In this document: one piece after another, positions 18,665 through 28,521 of the stretch
How the letters are laid out: each line of letters starts with the position of its first letter
How positions within the stretch are numbered: the first letter of the stretch is position 1
Assembly (NCBI GenBank): GCA_963757065.1
Contig: CAVWQC010000007.1
Coordinates: forward strand, 186,001-250,000
Source: PNON01 sp963757065
Lineage (GTDB): Bacteria > Chloroflexota > Anaerolineae > Anaerolineales > Anaerolineaceae
Direction of reading: 5' to 3'
DNA length: 64,000 nucleotides
The notes under the pieces: generated by a model
The model's database searches: none
Seen by the model: the letters and a program-made list of their open reading frames with translations, nothing else
What the model was told of the DNA's origin: nothing
Position numbers and translations under genes: made by a program

Positions 18665-19690
18665 ATGTCAGAATTAAACCACTACATAATCCATAAGTCT
18701 GGCGGGTTAATTCGTCTCCCAAACCTGGAAGCAGCGATAAACGAAGCAAAAAATGGTGGTGTACTTTGGCTGAATTATTGTGAACCCGCCAAAGAAGACC
18801 TGGATGCACTAAGCAAACCATTTAACATCCACGAATTGGTCATCGAAGACTGCCTGGACGAAAACCAGATACCGAAGATCGAAGATTATCCAACCAATAC
18901 GTTTATCCTGTTTGACTCCTTCCGTTACATTGAGAATACCCTGACAATTCATGAAATTGATCTGATCGTAGGCGATAATTTCCTGGTTACAGTATGCGGA
19001 AGGGATTCGAATGGAAAATCCATGCTGGACGGAATTGAGAAATTGGTGGAACATGATATTGGAACTGCCAGGCATGGAGCATCATTTATCGCCCATAATG
19101 TTATCGACAGCATCGTTGATAATAAATTTGTGATCATTGATGCCCTGGAAGAAGAACTTAACCGGTTGGAAGACCTGATCCTTGAAGATCATACGAAATT
19201 CAAACCGATCGAACTCGTAAAACTGCGCCGGGAACTCCTGTCTGTCAGGAAAAGCATTTTCCATGAACGCGAAATCTTGATCAAGATCACACGCAAGGAC
19301 AGCCCGCATATACCGGATAAAGCGATCATTTATTATCGGGATATTTACGACCATCTGACAAAATTTTTCGAATTGACAGAATCCGCCCGCGACCTGGTTA
19401 CAAGCCTAATGGAAATGTATTTATCCATATTGAATAACCGCTTGACTTCGGCAGCAAATGCCACGAATTTTTCCGTTCGGCGCCTGACCGTGATCACAAC
19501 CATATTTATGCCACTTACCTTGCTGGCTGGAATTGGCGGAATGTCAGAGTATTCCATGATGACTGGTCCGCAAAACTGGCGGGTCGCCTACCTGGCGTTC
19601 CTGGCAGGGATGGTAGTATTAGGGGTGATCAATTACATTTTTATCCGCTGGCTTGAAAAAAGGAGATTAAAAAACGATCTCGACATATAA
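18665..19690 (+). CDS. CorA-family divalent cation transporter
   Basis: About 341 residues: a large cytoplasmic alpha/beta and coiled-coil domain (VIEDCLDENQIPKIEDY, FILFDSFRY, ELNRLEDLIL, LTSLMEMYLSILNNRLTSAANATNFSVRRLTVITTIFMPLTLLAGIGG) and two C-terminal membrane helices ending in a basic tail. The signature loop normally reading GMN reads GMS (GGMSEYSMMTG), a variant that keeps the family shape but may alter ion selection. CorA pentamers carry Mg2+ or Co2+ down the gradient. I chose the start at 18665 (MSELNHYI) because upstream codons overlap the preceding gene. Confidence 0.85.
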   Translation: MSELNHYIIHKSGGLIRLPNLEAAINEAKNGGVLWLNYCEPAKEDLDALSKPFNIHELVIEDCLDENQIPKIEDYPTNTFILFDSFRYIENTLTIHEIDLIVGDNFLVTVCGRDSNGKSMLDGIEKLVEHDIGTARHGASFIAHNVIDSIVDNKFVIIDALEEELNRLEDLILEDHTKFKPIELVKLRRELLSVRKSIFHEREILIKITRKDSPHIPDKAIIYYRDIYDHLTKFFELTESARDLVTSLMEMYLSILNNRLTSAANATNFSVRRLTVITTIFMPLTLLAGIGGMSEYSMMTGPQNWRVAYLAFLAGMVVLGVINYIFIRWLEKRRLKNDLDI

Positions 19691-19774
19691 TCTGAGGTTC
19701 TGGTAGGAAAAAGTTAGGTATTTAGCATCGATGCAGATGCAATTCATTAAAAATTATGGAGATAAGGGAACAAC

Positions 19775-20515
19775 ATGTCGAAAAAGAAACCCGTGAAAAA
19801 ACAAACTTCCAGGAAAATTTCCAATAACACTATTCAGATCATTGCAGCTGTAGTTGTTGTTTTGGTGATTGTGGGTATCGTTGTCGCAAATATCATTATT
19901 CAACAGAATAAGAACAATCAGGAGGCACTTTCAAGTTTGGCCGACCCGAATCCAACAGCTGAAAATGCACCCCTGGCAGAGCCTACAACAGCTCCTGCAT
20001 CTGTCAGAAAAACATACCCTGCCGAACCAGATCTCCAGATAGACGTGAATAAGAAATATACTGCGACTGTTAAAATGGCCAAAGGCGGCGAGTTTGTCAT
20101 TCAACTATTCCCGGATAAAGCTCCCCGAACTGTGAATAGCTTTGTATTTCTCGCCCGTGAAAAATACTTTGACCATACTACTTTTCACCGTGTGCTGGAT
20201 GGATTTATGGCACAGGGTGGTGATCCCACTGGAACAGGGATGGGAGATCCGGGTTACGAATTTGTGAATGAAGATAGTGACCTCACCTTTGATAAACCTG
20301 GCGTTATGGCGATGGCGAATGCTGGCAGGGATACCAATGGCAGCCAGTTCTTTATCACTTTTGGACCTACTCCCCAGCTGAATGGTGGTTACACAATCTT
20401 TGGTCAGGTGATCAGTGGTATGGAAGTGGTCAATGGTATTACCCGCCGCGATCCACAGCAGAACCCCAATTTCGATGGAGATGTGATCGAGACAATTACG
20501 ATTACTGAAGAATAA
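19775..20515 (+). CDS. Membrane-anchored cyclophilin-type peptidyl-prolyl isomerase
   Basis: 246 residues. A Lys-rich N-terminus and one membrane helix (IIAAVVVVLVIVGIVVANIII, about residues 18-38) anchor an extracytoplasmic linker and a cyclophilin domain from about residue 95: VIQLFPDKAPRTVNSFVFLA, FHRVLDGFMAQGGDPTGTG, MANAGRDTNGSQFFIT, and GYTIFGQVISGMEVVNGI. The catalytic Arg in FHRV and the QFFIT motif are present, so it is probably active in folding exported proteins. Shine-Dalgarno GGAGATAAGGG precedes the ATG. An intrinsic terminator follows. Confidence 0.92.
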   Translation: MSKKKPVKKQTSRKISNNTIQIIAAVVVVLVIVGIVVANIIIQQNKNNQEALSSLADPNPTAENAPLAEPTTAPASVRKTYPAEPDLQIDVNKKYTATVKMAKGGEFVIQLFPDKAPRTVNSFVFLAREKYFDHTTFHRVLDGFMAQGGDPTGTGMGDPGYEFVNEDSDLTFDKPGVMAMANAGRDTNGSQFFITFGPTPQLNGGYTIFGQVISGMEVVNGITRRDPQQNPNFDGDVIETITITEE

Positions 20516-20532
20516 ATAGGATATCTAAAAAA

Positions 20533-20568
20533 ACAGGGATGCCATAACTATGGCATCCCTGTTTTTTT
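20533..20568 (+). terminator. Intrinsic terminator after the cyclophilin gene
   Basis: A 12 to 14-bp stem ACAGGGATGCCA / TGGCATCCCTGT (20533-20544 and 20551-20562) followed by a seven-T run. The reverse strand also ends in T-rich sequence, so it may serve the converging minus-strand ORF at 20579. Confidence 0.9.
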
Positions 20569-20578
20569 ATCTCACCTC

Positions 20579-20902
20579 TTATGGTTTACACGTGGTTGTA
20601 AATACAATACTTGCGCTTGACAATCCTGTTGCATCGTAAAGGGTAATTTTAAGCTTCAAAAATTGGGAATATCCACAGGTGAAGGTAAATCTGTAAGTGC
20701 CTCGTATCGTATCTCCTTTTACGAGACTATAAGGAGGATCGTAACCCCCGGGGGAAAACAGCTCTGCCTGGATCGCAGAAATTGTTACCTTATTAATATC
20801 CCCATTCGCATCATAAAATTCAATAAATCCATCAGCTGTTACATCAGTCGTTATTTCCCTCGGGAAGCGGATGGAGACAATTGCCGGTGCCTGGGGATGC
20901 AA
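20579..20902 (-). pseudogene. Detached C-terminal part of a putative lipoprotein
   Basis: A frame of about 107 codons (IVSIRFPREITTDVTADGFIEFYDANGDINKV, TYRFTFTCGYSQFLKLKITLYDATG, FTTTCKP) that looks like a beta-sandwich extracytoplasmic domain with two Cys that could pair. It has only a TTG start and no Shine-Dalgarno. An open stretch in another frame (MEETKKAVNAQYTADV, 20900-20970) links it to the lipoprotein N-terminus at 20986-21279, with one stop and one frameshift between. Probably one gene broken by errors or decay. Confidence 0.5.
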
Positions 20903-20985
20903 CAGGTTTCATGGCTTTTCACATCAGCAGTGTATTGTGCATTCACTGCCTTTTTCGTTTCTTCCATTGCAAAGAAGTTTGAATA

Positions 20986-21279
20986 TTATGCAATAGCAGT
21001 TTGTGTATAGCCTACTGCAAATTCAGTGCTCTTCCTGTTATTTTCTCCTGCGTTTTCTGTGTTTTGTCTATTATTTCTTTCGACCATAATTGCATAATCA
21101 GTGTTCTGTCGATTTCTTTCTATCGCTTCTATGGTCTCAGTTGGACCAAAATATGAATTCATTACCATTTTTACCACATCAGGGTATTTGCATGAGAGCA
21201 GCAGCATGGAGATAAACAGTATAAAAACGATTAGCTTCTGCTTCAATGAAAGCTGTAGTCGATTTTCATCCATAATCAA
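20986..21279 (-). CDS. Putative lipoprotein N-terminus, repeat-bearing
   Basis: 97 residues. A basic start and hydrophobic stretch (KLIVFILFISMLLLSC) ends at a lipobox-like LLLSC, so the mature protein would start at Cys and be lipid-anchored. The mature part carries short imperfect repeats with NRQNT, NRQNTEN and NRKSTEF. An in-frame stop at about 20986 is followed by further coding-like sequence in the same frame, so the ORF may be truncated relative to its ancestor (see the fragment at 20579). No family recognised. Confidence 0.55.
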   Translation of the reverse strand: MIMDENRLQLSLKQKLIVFILFISMLLLSCKYPDVVKMVMNSYFGPTETIEAIERNRQNTDYAIMVERNNRQNTENAGENNRKSTEFAVGYTQTAIA

Positions 21280-21414
21280 CCTCCAGAAAAGCTTTTTCCC
21301 ACCAAAAATACTATAACATGCCCATTTCCACTTTACAATATAAGAGTTGCTGTTTTAATTTGGAATATACATAATGAATAATCCTATTGATCATATACTT
21401 TCCGGAGTACTATT

Positions 21415-21963
21415 GTGGCACCTTTATTGATAACCATTCAAAAATGGATTTTCAAAAAGGGAAACAACCTGGTCATGACACTTTTGGTTCCGTTGGATAA
21501 ACCAGGAGGATTTTTTAAATCTCTTTTCAAGATTCCCATCCTTCTGGATAAATTAGGGTTGAACCGCCTGATTCCAGAATGGATACTATTATTATCCACA
21601 ACCGGGCGAAGATCTGGTAAACCGGTCATCACCCCGGTGGAATATTTGTATCATCAGGAGGATAACTCCTACTGGATAATGTCCGGCTGGAGGGGAAATA
21701 CGGACTGGTATAAGAACATCCATAAATGTCCAGAGGTAAGTATCAAGGTCAATGGAAAAACCTACCCAGCGAAGGCTGTTGCCTTAACTGAAGAAGAAAT
21801 TCTGGCATACCTTACGGAAATTCTAAAAGTTAATCCCGAGGCTATTGCCATATTTTCCCGTTGGGCAGGTAAGCAAATAGATCCAACGGAAGAGGGGTTG
21901 AGACAGGTTTGTATCGATTTTCCGGGATTCGCTTTGACCACATACCAGGCACCGATAGTGTAG
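21415..21963 (+). CDS. DUF385-type (F420/deazaflavin-linked) nitroreductase-like protein
   Basis: 182 residues matching the split beta-barrel DUF385 family, whose studied members bind the deazaflavin F420: LLLSTTGRRSGKPVITPVEYL, YWIMSGWRGNTDWYKNIHKCPEVSIKVNGKTYPAKA. It starts with GTG at 21415, preceded by TTCCGGAGTA. The protein probably reduces small organic substrates, or acts as a general flavin-binding protein. Converges with the ABC-F gene with only 13 bp between stops. F420 use is family knowledge, not visible directly. Confidence 0.8.
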   Translation: MAPLLITIQKWIFKKGNNLVMTLLVPLDKPGGFFKSLFKIPILLDKLGLNRLIPEWILLLSTTGRRSGKPVITPVEYLYHQEDNSYWIMSGWRGNTDWYKNIHKCPEVSIKVNGKTYPAKAVALTEEEILAYLTEILKVNPEAIAIFSRWAGKQIDPTEEGLRQVCIDFPGFALTTYQAPIV

Positions 21964-21976
21964 ACTGAATACATCT

Positions 21977-23612
21977 TCAGTTATGGGATGACCTTTGCAG
22001 ATATTCAGAATATCCTCCATTGTATTCTGTTACCTTTCCTTGTTCCAGAACCAGTAACCGATCTACGACCTGATCCAGGAAGTACCGGTCGTGTGACACC
22101 ACCAGGACCGTTCCCTCAAAATCGTGGATCGCATTCTCCAGGACTTCGGCAGAAGCGATATCCAGGTTGTTGGTAGGTTCATCCAAAATGAGTAAGTTGG
22201 CATTCGAGAGCATCACCAACGCCAGCTGCAGGCGGCTGCGTTCTCCGCCCGATAGCTCAGACACAGGCTGAGCGGTCATACGATAGGTGAAAAGGAAGCG
22301 ATTTAAAAACGATACGGCATTATTCTCACTGATCGCAATCTTCTGCCGGATCGTGTCCAAAACAGTCAGTTTCAAATCCAAAGTCTCATGTTCCTGGGCA
22401 TACCAGGCTGTCCGTATACTGGGACCGAGGATAACTTCACCAGAGTCAGGGTTTTCAATTTCCAATGCCAACCGCAGCAGCACTGATTTTCCGCTGCCAT
22501 TCATCCCAATCACTCCGACACGTTCACCATGACGGATCAAGAGATCTACTGAATCGAGCACACGTTGTCCTTCATAGCTCTTTGAGACCGAATTAAATTC
22601 AACCACTTTATTTGAACCCCGCCAGCCATTCAATTTCAAATCCATCCGTTTTCGATCGATCACCGGCTTTTCGATCTTTTCCATTTTGTCCAGGCGATGC
22701 TGGATGGATTTGGCGCGCTTGGCAAATTTCTCACTATCATACACTTTGGCCCAAATGGAATAACGTTTGATAGCTGTTTCGATCCTGGCGATCGTTCTCT
22801 GCTGGACGGAATACAATTCGTCCTGACGTGCCATTCTGGTTTGTTTATCCAGCAGGTAGTCTGAATAATTCCCTTCAAATGTGGTTAACTTTCCATCTTC
22901 CAACTCAACAATATGAGATGCAATCCGATCCAATAGATAACGGTCGTGGGAGATGATCACAACTGTCCCCGGATAATTCAGTATCAATTTTTCCAGGAAT
23001 GCTTTTCCTTTCAGATCCAAATGGTTATCCGGTTCGTCCAGAAGCAGAACCTGAGGTTTTACAAGAAGCAGTCTGACCAATCCGACCAGCTTTCGCTGCC
23101 CGCCTGAAAGCTCACCCATCTCCTTGGAGAAATCATTTTCTGATAGACCAAGGCTGAGCATGTATTCTTTGACCTGATCCTCAAACTGGTCACCACCCAA
23201 CCTGCTGGTATTCTTCAAGAAGGGATTGCTGTTTTTCAAGAGCCCTGGAAAGAGCTTTCTGGGAGCCAAACACGACTGGGTCGCCAAGGGAGGATTCGAC
23301 CAGTGACAATTCTTTCCGCACCTGATACAGCCGGGGATTCCCATCAGCAGCACATTGAAATACATTCAACCTTGGATCAAATTCAGGCTGCTGTGATAGA
23401 TATCCCACGGTGATTCCGCGTGCGAAAGTAACACTGCCACCGGGTTCGGGTGAATATTCACCAGTTATCAGTTTGAACAGGGAGGACTTCCCGGCTCCAT
23501 TAGGCCCGATGAGACCTATTCTCTGGTTGTTTTGAATTTCCCAGGTTAAATCCTGAAAGATCACCCGGGCACCCAGGACAAGTTTTACTTTTGATAAGAT
23601 GATTTCGATCAT
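21977..23612 (-). CDS. ABC-F family ATPase, ribosome-associated (frameshifted)
   Basis: About 545 residues with two ABC ATPase domains and no membrane segment. Domain 1: Walker A GPNGAGKSS near residue 36, signature ELSGGQRKL, Walker B LLLDEPDNHLD. Domain 2: Walker A GMNGSGKS, signature ELSGGERSR, Walker B LILDEPTNNLD. A charged linker joins them (MARQDELYSVQQRTIARIETAIKRYSIWAK). ABC-F proteins act on ribosomes, as translation factors or as antibiotic-resistance proteins. Domain 1 is split by one extra base in the CCC at 23196-23198; removing it gives QQVGGDQF. Start ATG at 23612 follows CTGGAGTGGAACAGCT. The upstream leader ORF and terminator (23641-23801) look like an attenuator, typical of resistance-type members. 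Confidence 0.9.
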
Positions 23613-23635
23613 AGCTGTTCCACTCCAGTATAAAA

Positions 23636-23665
23636 TAAAAACCGCCTGGCTTTGCGCCAGGCGGT
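23636..23665 (-). terminator. Intrinsic terminator in the ABC-F leader (attenuator candidate)
   Basis: Read on the minus strand, ACCGCCTGGC-GCAAA-GCCAGGCGGT forms a 10-bp GC-rich stem, followed by TTTTTATTTTA. It stands 24 bp upstream of the ABC-F start codon and 28 bp after the stop of a 30-codon ORF, so it sits inside the probable leader of the ABC-F transcript. Confidence 0.85.
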
Positions 23666-23692
23666 GTAGAAAATTGAACTAAGAAAATGATT

Positions 23693-23785
23693 TCAATAAT
23701 TTCCGTGAGCAGGCGCAATACGACAAGGAACACTGAAGGTACCAGCGGACACGATCCCTAATAATGCATAGTTTGTTGAAATCAT
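23693..23785 (-). CDS. Putative 30-residue leader peptide of the ABC-F gene
   Basis: Starts ATG at 23785 and ends TGA at 23693-23695. The peptide begins MISTNYALLGIVSAGTFSVP and ends PAHGNY. No Shine-Dalgarno precedes it; instead an extended minus-10 TGGTATACT lies seven bases upstream, so the transcript would begin at or next to the ATG (leaderless). The terminator and ABC-F gene follow. Stalling of drug-bound ribosomes on such uORFs is how several ABC-F resistance genes are induced, so this is a candidate regulatory peptide. It is too short for statistical coding support. Confidence 0.55.
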   Translation of the reverse strand: MISTNYALLGIVSAGTFSVPCRIAPAHGNY

Positions 23786-23792
23786 AAGCAGG

Positions 23793-23801
23793 AGTATACC
23801 A
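23793..23801 (-). promoter_or_regulatory. Extended minus-10 promoter of the ABC-F leader
   Basis: TGG-TATACT on the minus strand matches the extended minus-10 consensus TGnTATAAT. No good minus-35 is seen at the right distance, which extended minus-10 promoters tolerate. The predicted start coincides with the leader-peptide ATG at 23785. Confidence 0.6.
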
Positions 23802-23899
23802 TGATTTTTAGATCAATTATGGCTATTGCGGATTGTTTTCAGGGCATGTCAGGTATTAATTAATTGAACTTTTGAGAGGATTAATGATTATTCAGATGA

Positions 23900-26248
23900 T
23901 TAATTTGTGGATATGAAAGATATAAACTCATCAACCACTTGCGGGTCAAATTGCTTGCCCTTTTGATCCAGCAGATATTGCTTTACATCATCCATTGACC
24001 AGGCAGGCCGGTATGGGCGGTCGGAAAGCAGAGCATCATAGACATCGATCACTGCAAATATCCTGGCAGGAAGAGGAATCTCCTCGCCGGATAATCCGCG
24101 CGGGTAACCTGTGCCATCCCACCGTTCATGATGGCAATAAGGAATTTCCATGGCAGGAACCAGGTATTCGATCTCTTCCAGCAGCGTGCGTGCATATACC
24201 GGGTGGTAGCGCATAATGGTCCATTCTTCTGCCGTTAATGAACCGGGTTTTAATAAAATGTTATCCGGAACACCCATTTTCCCGATGTCGTGCAGGAGTG
24301 CTCCACGCTGGATGTGCATTAATGCTTCCTCCGAAAATCCCATACGATTCGCCATGGAAACTGTCATTTCCACGACCCGGCGGCTGTGATCGGCAGTGTC
24401 ATGTTCACGGATCTCCAGTGCCCTTACCCAACCTTCCAGGGTTGCATTATAGGCTTCCTCCAATTGAGCATGGGCATAAGAGCAGGTCATTTTCAGCCTG
24501 CTTCCGATCGGAAATATCACGGGTTATATTGAGAATACATTTCTCGTTGTTCTATTTCAATTACCCGCGCAGACATCAAACCGGTAATAATGGAACCATT
24601 TTTAAGACGAAATTGTGCTTCCAGATTAGTTACAACCCCATGCTCCCGTATACCTTTTACAAGAAGTGCTCTCTGGTCAGGGTTAGCCCAGATATTCAAT
24701 TCCAATGACGTCTTCCCGATCACATCCTCACGAGTATATCCGGTTATTTTTGTAAATCCTTCATTCATATCGATATACATACCATCTGAAAGACGATTGA
24801 TATTAATCGAATCAGGTGAAGTAACAAATGCTTTTGAAAATTTTTCCTCAGATACACGGAGCGATTCTGCTGCGATCATTCGTTGGGAAACATCCGAAAA
24901 AAGAACAACTGCTTTGTTGGGGGAGGATTGAAAAGCCAGGACTTCAAATGCACCAGTGATATGGTCATCATTGTAAGATACTTGTTCCTGTTCCCATTGT
25001 CCACCTTTGGTAGCAATGGATTTATAAATACCAGGAAGCTCCGTATTGGAGAGGGAAGGGAAGGCTTCATGGATATTTAATCCGATCAATTTTGAATGAT
25101 CGATTCCCAGGACTTTATCAGCCGCCGGGTTATACCCGGTAAATATCAAATCACCTTTATCACTCGACCTGGTACATATGGATGCCAAGAGGAATCGATT
25201 CAATGATGGCGCGGAACTTGGCCTCGGACTCCTTGATGGCTTCTTCCGCAATGACCTGCTGGGTGATATCCCGGCTGGAAAGGATAAATCCAAATATATC
25301 GCCGTTTTCTCTGCTCAACGGAGACCCCGATACCTCCATATGCAGATAGTGCCCATCTGAGTGCTTTACCCTTAATCGAACTCGTTTTGTTTGTTTACTC
25401 AACAGTATTTGTTGTTCAGTGTCAAGAGCTTTCTGTAGATCATCTGGATGTACACTATCAAATGCGGATGTTCCAACCAGATATTCCGGGACATATCCCA
25501 GCGTGGGTAAGTATGATGGAGAAATATATTTTATTGTCCCATCCAGGGCCATTTCGCATACCAGGTCAGAGGTGTTATTTGCCAGGCGGGTATAAAGGGA
25601 TTGCTGTTTTTCGCTGGCAATTTCTGCCTGTTTCCGGAGGGAAATTTCATCTTTGAGTACCTTATTCCCCTTAATGAGATCGGATAGAATTTTGTGTAAG
25701 TTATTTTCATAATAACCCTGTAAAAAGGAGATTCCCAATAACAAGAAAAAGGTCATTATGATCGGAGACAGATTATCGCCGAGATCGTATACACGAAAAT
25801 TTATTACAAATACTGAATAGAAGATGATGGATAATACGAATAATAGCCATCTCGTTTTTGTCCCGACCAATGTTCCTGCGAGCAGTATCGCCAGGGCATA
25901 GAATAATCCACTAGCTCCCATAATCGAGTTTATTGAAAAGGACACAGCCATGCCAAAACACGTCAGGATCGGAATGAATCTTGCCCAACGCCAACCACCA
26001 TAACGTGTGCCTATGCTGGCCGCAATTATAAGAGCTAGAATGATATAGATCGGAAGTGTGCCGATAAAATCAAAAATTCCAATTATTACCCCCACAAGGA
26101 TCAAGACGGTTGAGATACCCACAACAACTAACATGATCCGTAAAATATCCCGGGTCCATATATCCTTGCGTATTAAATCATTATCGGATTCGAATCCAGG
26201 ATCAAATTTAATCCAAAGTTTTTTGAAAATTTTCATCATTCTCTGCAT
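23900..26248 (-). CDS. Membrane-bound PAS-PAS-PAS-HD-GYP signalling protein (frameshifted)
   Basis: About 780 residues after rejoining. The N-terminus has five or six membrane helices (residues 35-180), then a coiled linker and three PAS-type sensor domains (LANNTSDLVCEMALDGTIKYISPSYL; DKGDLIFTGYNPAADKVLG; KAFVTSPDSININRLSDGMYIDMNEGF). The C-terminal HD-GYP domain has HDIGKMGVPD and HHERWDGTGYPRGLSGEEIP, with all metal ligands of active c-di-GMP phosphodiesterases. Three frameshifts break it (about 25160-25170, 24525-24530 and 24485-24495); residues across each join fit family sequence. It likely degrades c-di-GMP in response to a redox, ligand or light signal. No neighbour suggests the target. 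Confidence 0.85.
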
Positions 26249-26429
26249 AAATTTAATGTTAATTACTGCAAATGTAACATTAATTTCAGACTTATGCTGT
26301 AAATATTATCTGAAAATTAAGAATGATCAATATTGAATGAACAAACCTGGTTAAATAGGTAAATTTATTCAGAATTATTGCTGAATTTAATATAATTATA
26401 GAAGAGGATTTGTCTAATGATTGGCGATA

Positions 26430-27498
26430 TCAGGATATTTTGCTGCGGATGATATCAGCGATGGTTAAGTTGTGCCGACTCTGCAATTCACCGTTCATCA
26501 TCTGTATCTGTTTCCGGGGAGAGTAAAAGGCTTCGCTCCAGCCATAACCTGCACAGGCTGTCTCTGCCACAATATTGCCTGCCGTATCTTTTCCCCACCA
26601 ATCTCGATATTCCGCGTCCAATTCGGGTCGAATATGAAGTTCCGGGATGTTGTAATGGGCTGAATAATAATAATCCGGCGGGAGGGCATTGAGCAGGGTT
26701 TCGAAAATGTGGACTCTGATCTTTGTTTTCTTGCCGCCATCCACCCTGGCCAGCCGGCATAAGCCGCGAATTGTTGTTAATGGAGAAACCACTTCGATGT
26801 GCTCAATAAAGGTGAAGCGTTCGTTGATGCGGGTGATGACTTCTTTCATCACCAATCCACTGGCAATACTATCAGCTATAAACGCAACGGTGATCTTTTC
26901 CTTTTGAACTTTATCCAGGTCTTTGTCTTTAAATATTCCCAGTTCTACTTTGCGGTTATAGACCGGGACTGAACTATCGAAAACATGGTGGGCATCCAGC
27001 AGGATCTCATCACAGAAATAGCCATAATTACTAAATATGGCCTCTGCCACCTGATATTTTAATCCTTCCCGCGCGATAGGGAAGATGGCCATATTCTGTT
27101 GTTTCCGGGAGGTGATGACATTTTTTAGTGGAGGTGAACCGATCAGATCATCTACTGCTTTTCCAATCAGAGCGGTCCGTTCAGATCCCATGCATAATTG
27201 ACCTGGCAAGCGCAGGTTCTTCAGACCGACAGTTTCTGCTAGGAGATAACCCGGTGAGTTCCATCAGGTTAGAATCCAGCTTTGCATCCCGGATGTAAAT
27301 AAAATGAGCAGTATATGGATTATGGTAGAGAACCAGGTCCAAACCATTACCGTCATCCAGGACTATCCTGCCAGTACGATAAAAACCGCTCCCCCCCGAT
27401 GGTGATTGGTAGGGAAGCGGCTGCTCCAGTTCGACGTGGCCTTTAACAGGATTAAGACGATCTTCAGTGAACGCGAAGGGATACTTGTATTGTGTCAT
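26430..27498 (-). CDS. Phosphoribosyltransferase-like protein of unknown role (frameshifted)
   Basis: About 356 residues. The central part has the feel of a uracil-phosphoribosyltransferase-like Rossmann fold: FPIAREGLKYQVAEAI resembles the first substrate loop, and ITVAFIADSIASGLVMKEVI resembles the PRPP loop, though the acidic pair typical of PRPP sites is reduced. The N-terminal 100 residues and the C-terminus (YNIPELHIRPELDAEYRDWWGKDTAG) match nothing I know. The first 105 codons are in another frame, with a one-base shift near 27185-27210. Monocistronic; start at 27498 follows GAGGAGTTGGA. Assignment is weak. Confidence 0.5.
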
Positions 27499-27672
27499 TC
27501 CAACTCCTCAAATGGCGAATTATTACTTTTTCCAACATAACCATTGACCCTGAGATGGTCCCGATCCTTCGCGGTTTTTATAGGTCACAGCTTATGATGT
27601 TCTGATAATTGTATTATAAATTAAAAATCCTGTGTCAAATAAATGTCACATTAATTCCTATGATTATTAGAT

Positions 27673-28252
27673 CTATATCCATTTTAAAATTCCGGCAAAA
27701 ATGATCAAGGCAGCAGACATTGACCAGGAATAAACCTCCGATAAACCGGCGTTGGATCGTTGGTTTCCAATCGTAGCAGTAGAACGCAGCCAGGAAAAAG
27801 GGGATATATACCAGGATGGTTACAGGCAAAGCGCCCCACCATGGATAGACCCAAACAAAAGCTGGAGTCTTGGCTAGAAATATCTCCAGGAAACCGGCAA
27901 ATGCTGCATTTCCAATGGCAAAGACCAGGCGATTGTTGATGCCCAGCAGTTTTGCCTTCGGGTCTGCCGGGAGCAGCTTGCTCATGACCAACCCGGCAAT
28001 GGAAAACATCATGCTGAGTTCGATTCCAACCCCAACGAGTAATAAGAAGGCAGTCCCGGTTGGAACGGTCCATAATGCATGGCCGGAGAAATGCTGGATC
28101 AGGGCATTTCCGATCTCATAAAGCCAATGAACCATATAGAGAGCCAGCCCCGCAGCCACCCCTTTCCAATTCTTTTTCGAGATCTCATTGAAATAGATGT
28201 ACAGAACCAAAGCAAAGAGCGGCAGTACGTACCATTGGAATGTATCTGCCAT
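27673..28252 (-). CDS. Six-helix integral membrane protein (frameshifted near its end)
   Basis: About 190 residues with around six membrane helices, including FQWYVLPLFALVLYIYFNEI, GTAFLLLVGVGIELSMMFSIAGLV, VFAIGNAAFAGFLEIFLA and LPVTILVYIPFFLAAFYCYDW. The apparent tail (DHFCRNFKMDIDLIII) is not membrane-like, but the next frame reads AALIIFAGILKWI and stops at 27673, giving a normal last helix, so a one-base shift near 27710 is inferred. Family not recognised. It faces the MarR gene divergently and may be under its control. Confidence 0.65.
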
Positions 28253-28462
28253 TGCGCAGGATCGATAATGCTTGTTGTGTGGCTTCAGGATTATTCATAT
28301 ACCCTCTCCAAAAGAAAGATGATGTGCATGTTTATTATAGACCGAGGTTTAAAGGAAGGCGAATGGGTAGACGGTCAAAGAGGGTAACCAACATAATGAC
28401 ACTTTCAGACGAAGCAATCCCTTGAGGAATCAGAATTAAGACTTCTTGCGCTTAGGATTAAG

Positions 28463-28510
28463 TATAGTACAATAATAATATAGTACAATAATATAACTAT
28501 AAAATAGTTA
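28463..28510. promoter_or_regulatory. Direct repeat and palindrome upstream of the MarR gene
   Basis: TATAGTACAATAAT occurs twice with a 16-bp period (28463-28476 and 28479-28492). A perfect palindrome TAACTAT-AAA-ATAGTTA follows at 28494-28510, ending 11 bp before the MarR start. The layout fits an autoregulatory operator; the role is inferred. Confidence 0.55.
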
Positions 28511-28521
28511 AGGAAAAAATT

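Noticed and set aside
24517..26248. Two or three independent PAS proteins
   Set aside because: The domains join smoothly when single-base shifts are corrected, and the internal starts have no ribosome-binding site.
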